Shown: one piece after another, positions 61,574 through 64,000 of the stretch
How the letters are laid out: each line of letters starts with the position of its first letter
Position numbering within the stretch: the stretch's first letter is position 1
Origin: Smallanthus sonchifolius
Taxonomy: Eukaryota; Streptophyta; Magnoliopsida; Asterales; Asteraceae
Assembly: GCA_023525975.1 (NCBI GenBank)
Contig: JAKNSE010000034.1
Location: forward strand, 1,612,001 to 1,676,000
Length of the DNA stretch: 64,000 nt
Direction: 5' to 3'
The notes under the pieces: generated by a model
Database searches by the model: none
Seen by the model: only the letters and a program-made list of their open reading frames with translations
What the model was told of the DNA's origin: nothing
Position numbers and translations under genes: made by a program

Positions 61574-63782
61574 GAATTCCCCTTTTGTTGATAACGTGAC
61601 CCAAAAATTGAACCTCCTTTAGCCAAAATTCACATTTGGAGAACTTGGCGTATAAATGTTCGGTTCTCAGGAGATCCAGAATCAGTCTAAGGTGCTGTTC
61701 ATGTTCTTCCTCAGTCTTGGAATAGATCAAGATGTCATCGATGAAAACAATCACGAATTTGTCAAGGTATGGTTTGCACATGCGGTTCATGAGATCCATA
61801 AAGACAGCAGGTGCATTGGTCAACCCAAAAGGCATAACCGTGAACTCGTAATGACCATATCTTGTTCGGAAGGCGGTCTTTGGAATATCTTCTTCTCGGA
61901 CACGCAGTTGGTGATAACCAGATCGAAGATCAATCTTCGAGAAACAAGTAGAACCTTGGAGTTGATCGAAGAGGTCGTCAATCCTAGGTAACGGGTAGCG
62001 GTTTTTGATTGTAAGCTTGTTGAGCTCTCGATAGTCAATACACATGCGGAATGAACCATCCTTCTTTTTAACAAACAAGACTGGTGCACCCCACGGTGAA
62101 TGACTTGGCCGTATGAAACCTTTGTCAACGAGTTCTTGAAGTTGACTTGCAAGTTCTTGCAATTCGGAAGGTGCAAGCCGGTATAGAGCTTTAGCCACAG
62201 GGTTTGCTCTGGGTATAAGATCGATTCGAAACTTTACTTCCCGAACAGGTGGAAGGCCAGGCAAGTCATCGGGAAAGACTTCGGGAAACTCCCGAATGAT
62301 GGGAATATCTTCTATTCTTCTTTCCTTGTCTTCTTTTTGGATTACATGAGCTAGGAAAACCATGCACTTCTTTCGTAAGTATTTCTGGGTGGCGATGCAG
62401 GACATCAGTTTGAGTCCTTTGCAAGGTTTCTCGCCAAAGACTTTCAATATGTCTCCCGATGGAAGAGGTATTCGGATGTATTTTTCAAAACACATGACTT
62501 CGGCGTGGTTTTTAGACAACCAATCCATGCCGATGATGACGTCAAAACTCCCTAATGGCATTGGTATTAGGTTGACTGGAAATGTGTGACCATTGAGTTC
62601 TAGTGAGCAGTCATGGACAATGGAGTCAATAGTGATGGAATTTCCATCCGCTACTTCAACGGTGAAGGTTTTCTCTAGTTTGGATCGTGTTTTTGCAAGT
62701 AAAGGTTCAAAGTTAAGGGACACAAAACTCTTATCGGCTCTGGTATCAAATAGTATAGAAGCATATTGGTTATTCATAAGAAACGTACCGTTGACCACAT
62801 GATCGCTGGCCTGAGCCTCGTTGGCGTTGATGTTGAAGGCACGCCCACGAGCTCCGCCTTGAGTATTGTTCACAAGTTTTGGACATCGGTCTCGGAAGTG
62901 GTTTGGGTCGCCACACTCGAAGCAAGCATGCCCATTACCAATAGCTGGAACTGCTGGATTAGCCCCGTTTCCCCGGTTGACTTGATTACCAGTTGGATTA
63001 CTTCTGCAGGTGTTAGCTACATGCCCATATCTTCCACAGCTGGCACATAGGCGGCAGGGTACATTTGGGAAATGGTGATAATTGCAGGTGTTGCACAACG
63101 GATTGTTTCCCACATATTGTTTCTTGACTCGGTTCTGAGCCATAGGAGCAACTTGGTTGACTGGGGCAGCCGGAGTGATCACAACATAGTTCTTAGCTTT
63201 CCTCTTCCTCGTGTTGTGGTTCGGTTCGGCTTTGACCTCCTTGACATGAGCAGGAGGTGTTGTGATGTCAGAAACTTTCTTGGCCCCCTTTCTGGTAAGA
63301 GTACCTGCTTTAACGTGATTATCAGTCAAAGTAGCAGCCAGACGAATAGCATCCTCCAGGCTTGCAGGATTTCTTCCCAAAACAGTGTCCTGGATTTGTC
63401 TCGGTAGGCCACCGATATATTTTTCAATACACCTAGACAAAGGTGTAACCATGTGAGGTACCAGCATGCTCAGTTCGTGAAAACGGTTGGTGTACGCCAA
63501 GCTTTCACCGCTATCTTGGGTAAGATCCCAAAATTCCGCTTCCAGTTTCTTCATCTCGTTTCGAGGACAGAATTCCTCGGTCATGATCCTTTTCAGCTCA
63601 TCCCATGGCAGAGCCATTGCTACTTCTACTCCCCTTGTCCTCTTCTCCCCATTCCACCAGGTTAGTGCTCGTTTTTGGAAGACACTAGTGGCATGGCGAA
63701 CACGCAGATTGTCCGGACAGTCACTATTGAGGAAGGTGCCCTCAATATTTTCGAACCATTCCCGTGGCTCCTTCGGTACCAT
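61542..63782 (-). pseudogene. Chromovirus gag, protease and reverse transcriptase
   Basis: In order: gag domain (VRHATSVFQKRALTWWNG, FCPRNEMKKLEAEF), two CCHC knuckles (CASCGRYGHVANTC and CFECGDPNHFRDRC), protease, then reverse transcriptase (MCIDYRELNKLTIKNRYPLP, MPFGLTNAPAVFMDLMNR, catalytic VFIDDILIYSKT). The protease active site reads FDTRADKS: the catalytic DTG glycine codon GGA is AGA (62739-62741). The frame ends after GIHVDP because of the frameshift near 61565. These lesions mean the copy cannot encode a working polyprotein. Confidence 0.94.
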
Positions 63783-64000
63783 AAAATTTCAGGGGATTGC
63801 AAGAGTTGAAATGCTTGAAGGTACAATGTGGCGGGTTGGCACCACCGCCACCACCAGTATTAGCACTACCATTGGCGTTTCCATTGTTGTTGTTATTGGC
63901 TTGAGTTAATTGAGTTACTAGCTGAGTGAGGAGAGCAGCAAGGTCGGTATTATTGTTGTTGGCATTGCTGGTATTGGTGTTGGTGCTATCGTTGGCGTTG
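63750..64000 (-). pseudogene. Chromovirus gag N-terminus, runs off the window
   Basis: The frame on 63783-64000 is Asn/Ser/Gly-rich (TDLAALLTQLVTQLTQ), followed by CTFKHFNSCNPLKFYGTEGA, the usual start of chromovirus gag. It shifts by one base between about 63750 and 63775 relative to the main gag frame. The 5' LTR and start codon lie beyond 64000. Confidence 0.85.

Noticed and set aside
1..64000. tRNA, rRNA or known ncRNA genes
   Set aside because: No stretch showed convincing A/B boxes with cloverleaf pairing or rRNA similarity by eye. A tRNAscan-SE/Infernal run would be decisive.

Overview
This is a plant nuclear window, from a eudicot with an AT-rich, transposon-rich genome. Asteraceae is the best guess, from the overall look of the retrotransposon LTRs and the PDR-type transporter. 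That is an inference; no organellar, bacterial or viral genes were seen. Every intact host gene has canonical GT-AG introns. Most of the sequence is transposon-derived, and many elements can be delimited to the base by their terminal repeats and target-site duplications (TSDs).

Layout. 1-2903: last two exons of an NPH3-family gene, whose 2.25-kb intron holds two long-TIR MITEs (one with a perfect 9-bp TSD). 4.1-6.9 kb: a foldback element packed with an AAAACACCATG-type motif. 7.9-11.2 kb: nested relics, in which a Ty1/copia pol fragment is split by a solo LTR and lies next to an internally deleted hAT. 12051-14937: a nearly complete hAT element with perfect TIRs and TSD. 15987-18719: an N-terminal fragment of a MOT1-type molybdate transporter cut off at a MITE, then the last two exons of a Tim17/22/23-like gene. 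19.6-24.2 kb: LINE tail, ECB2-like PPR pseudogene, LTR fragment, MITE and unidentified exon-like fragments. 24.8-34.5 kb: a C-rich MITE, a gag-protease-only Ty3/gypsy element flanked by a 417-bp direct duplication, a deleted hAT and an old segmental duplicate. 38890-49019: a complete 21-exon full-size ABCG (PDR) transporter of 1431 residues. 51228-54334: a complete three-exon AOP-type 2-oxoglutarate dioxygenase of 314 residues. 55.9-64 kb: a decayed element, then the 3' LTR and gag-pol of a minus-strand Tekay-like chromovirus relic that runs off the window.

The two intact metabolic genes (ABCG efflux pump and dioxygenase) lie 2.2 kb apart on the same strand. Both are types often tied to specialised metabolism, but nothing in the sequence proves they work together.

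The most unusual structure is in the repeats. The gypsy LTR carries a 63-bp minisatellite in which each unit has two hairpin dyads whose arms change together between units. Three LTRs and one unclassified element carry unrelated but structurally similar iterated CpG-containing dyads. The gypsy element at 25.8-32.6 kb sits between exact 417-bp copies of its target instead of the usual 5 bp.
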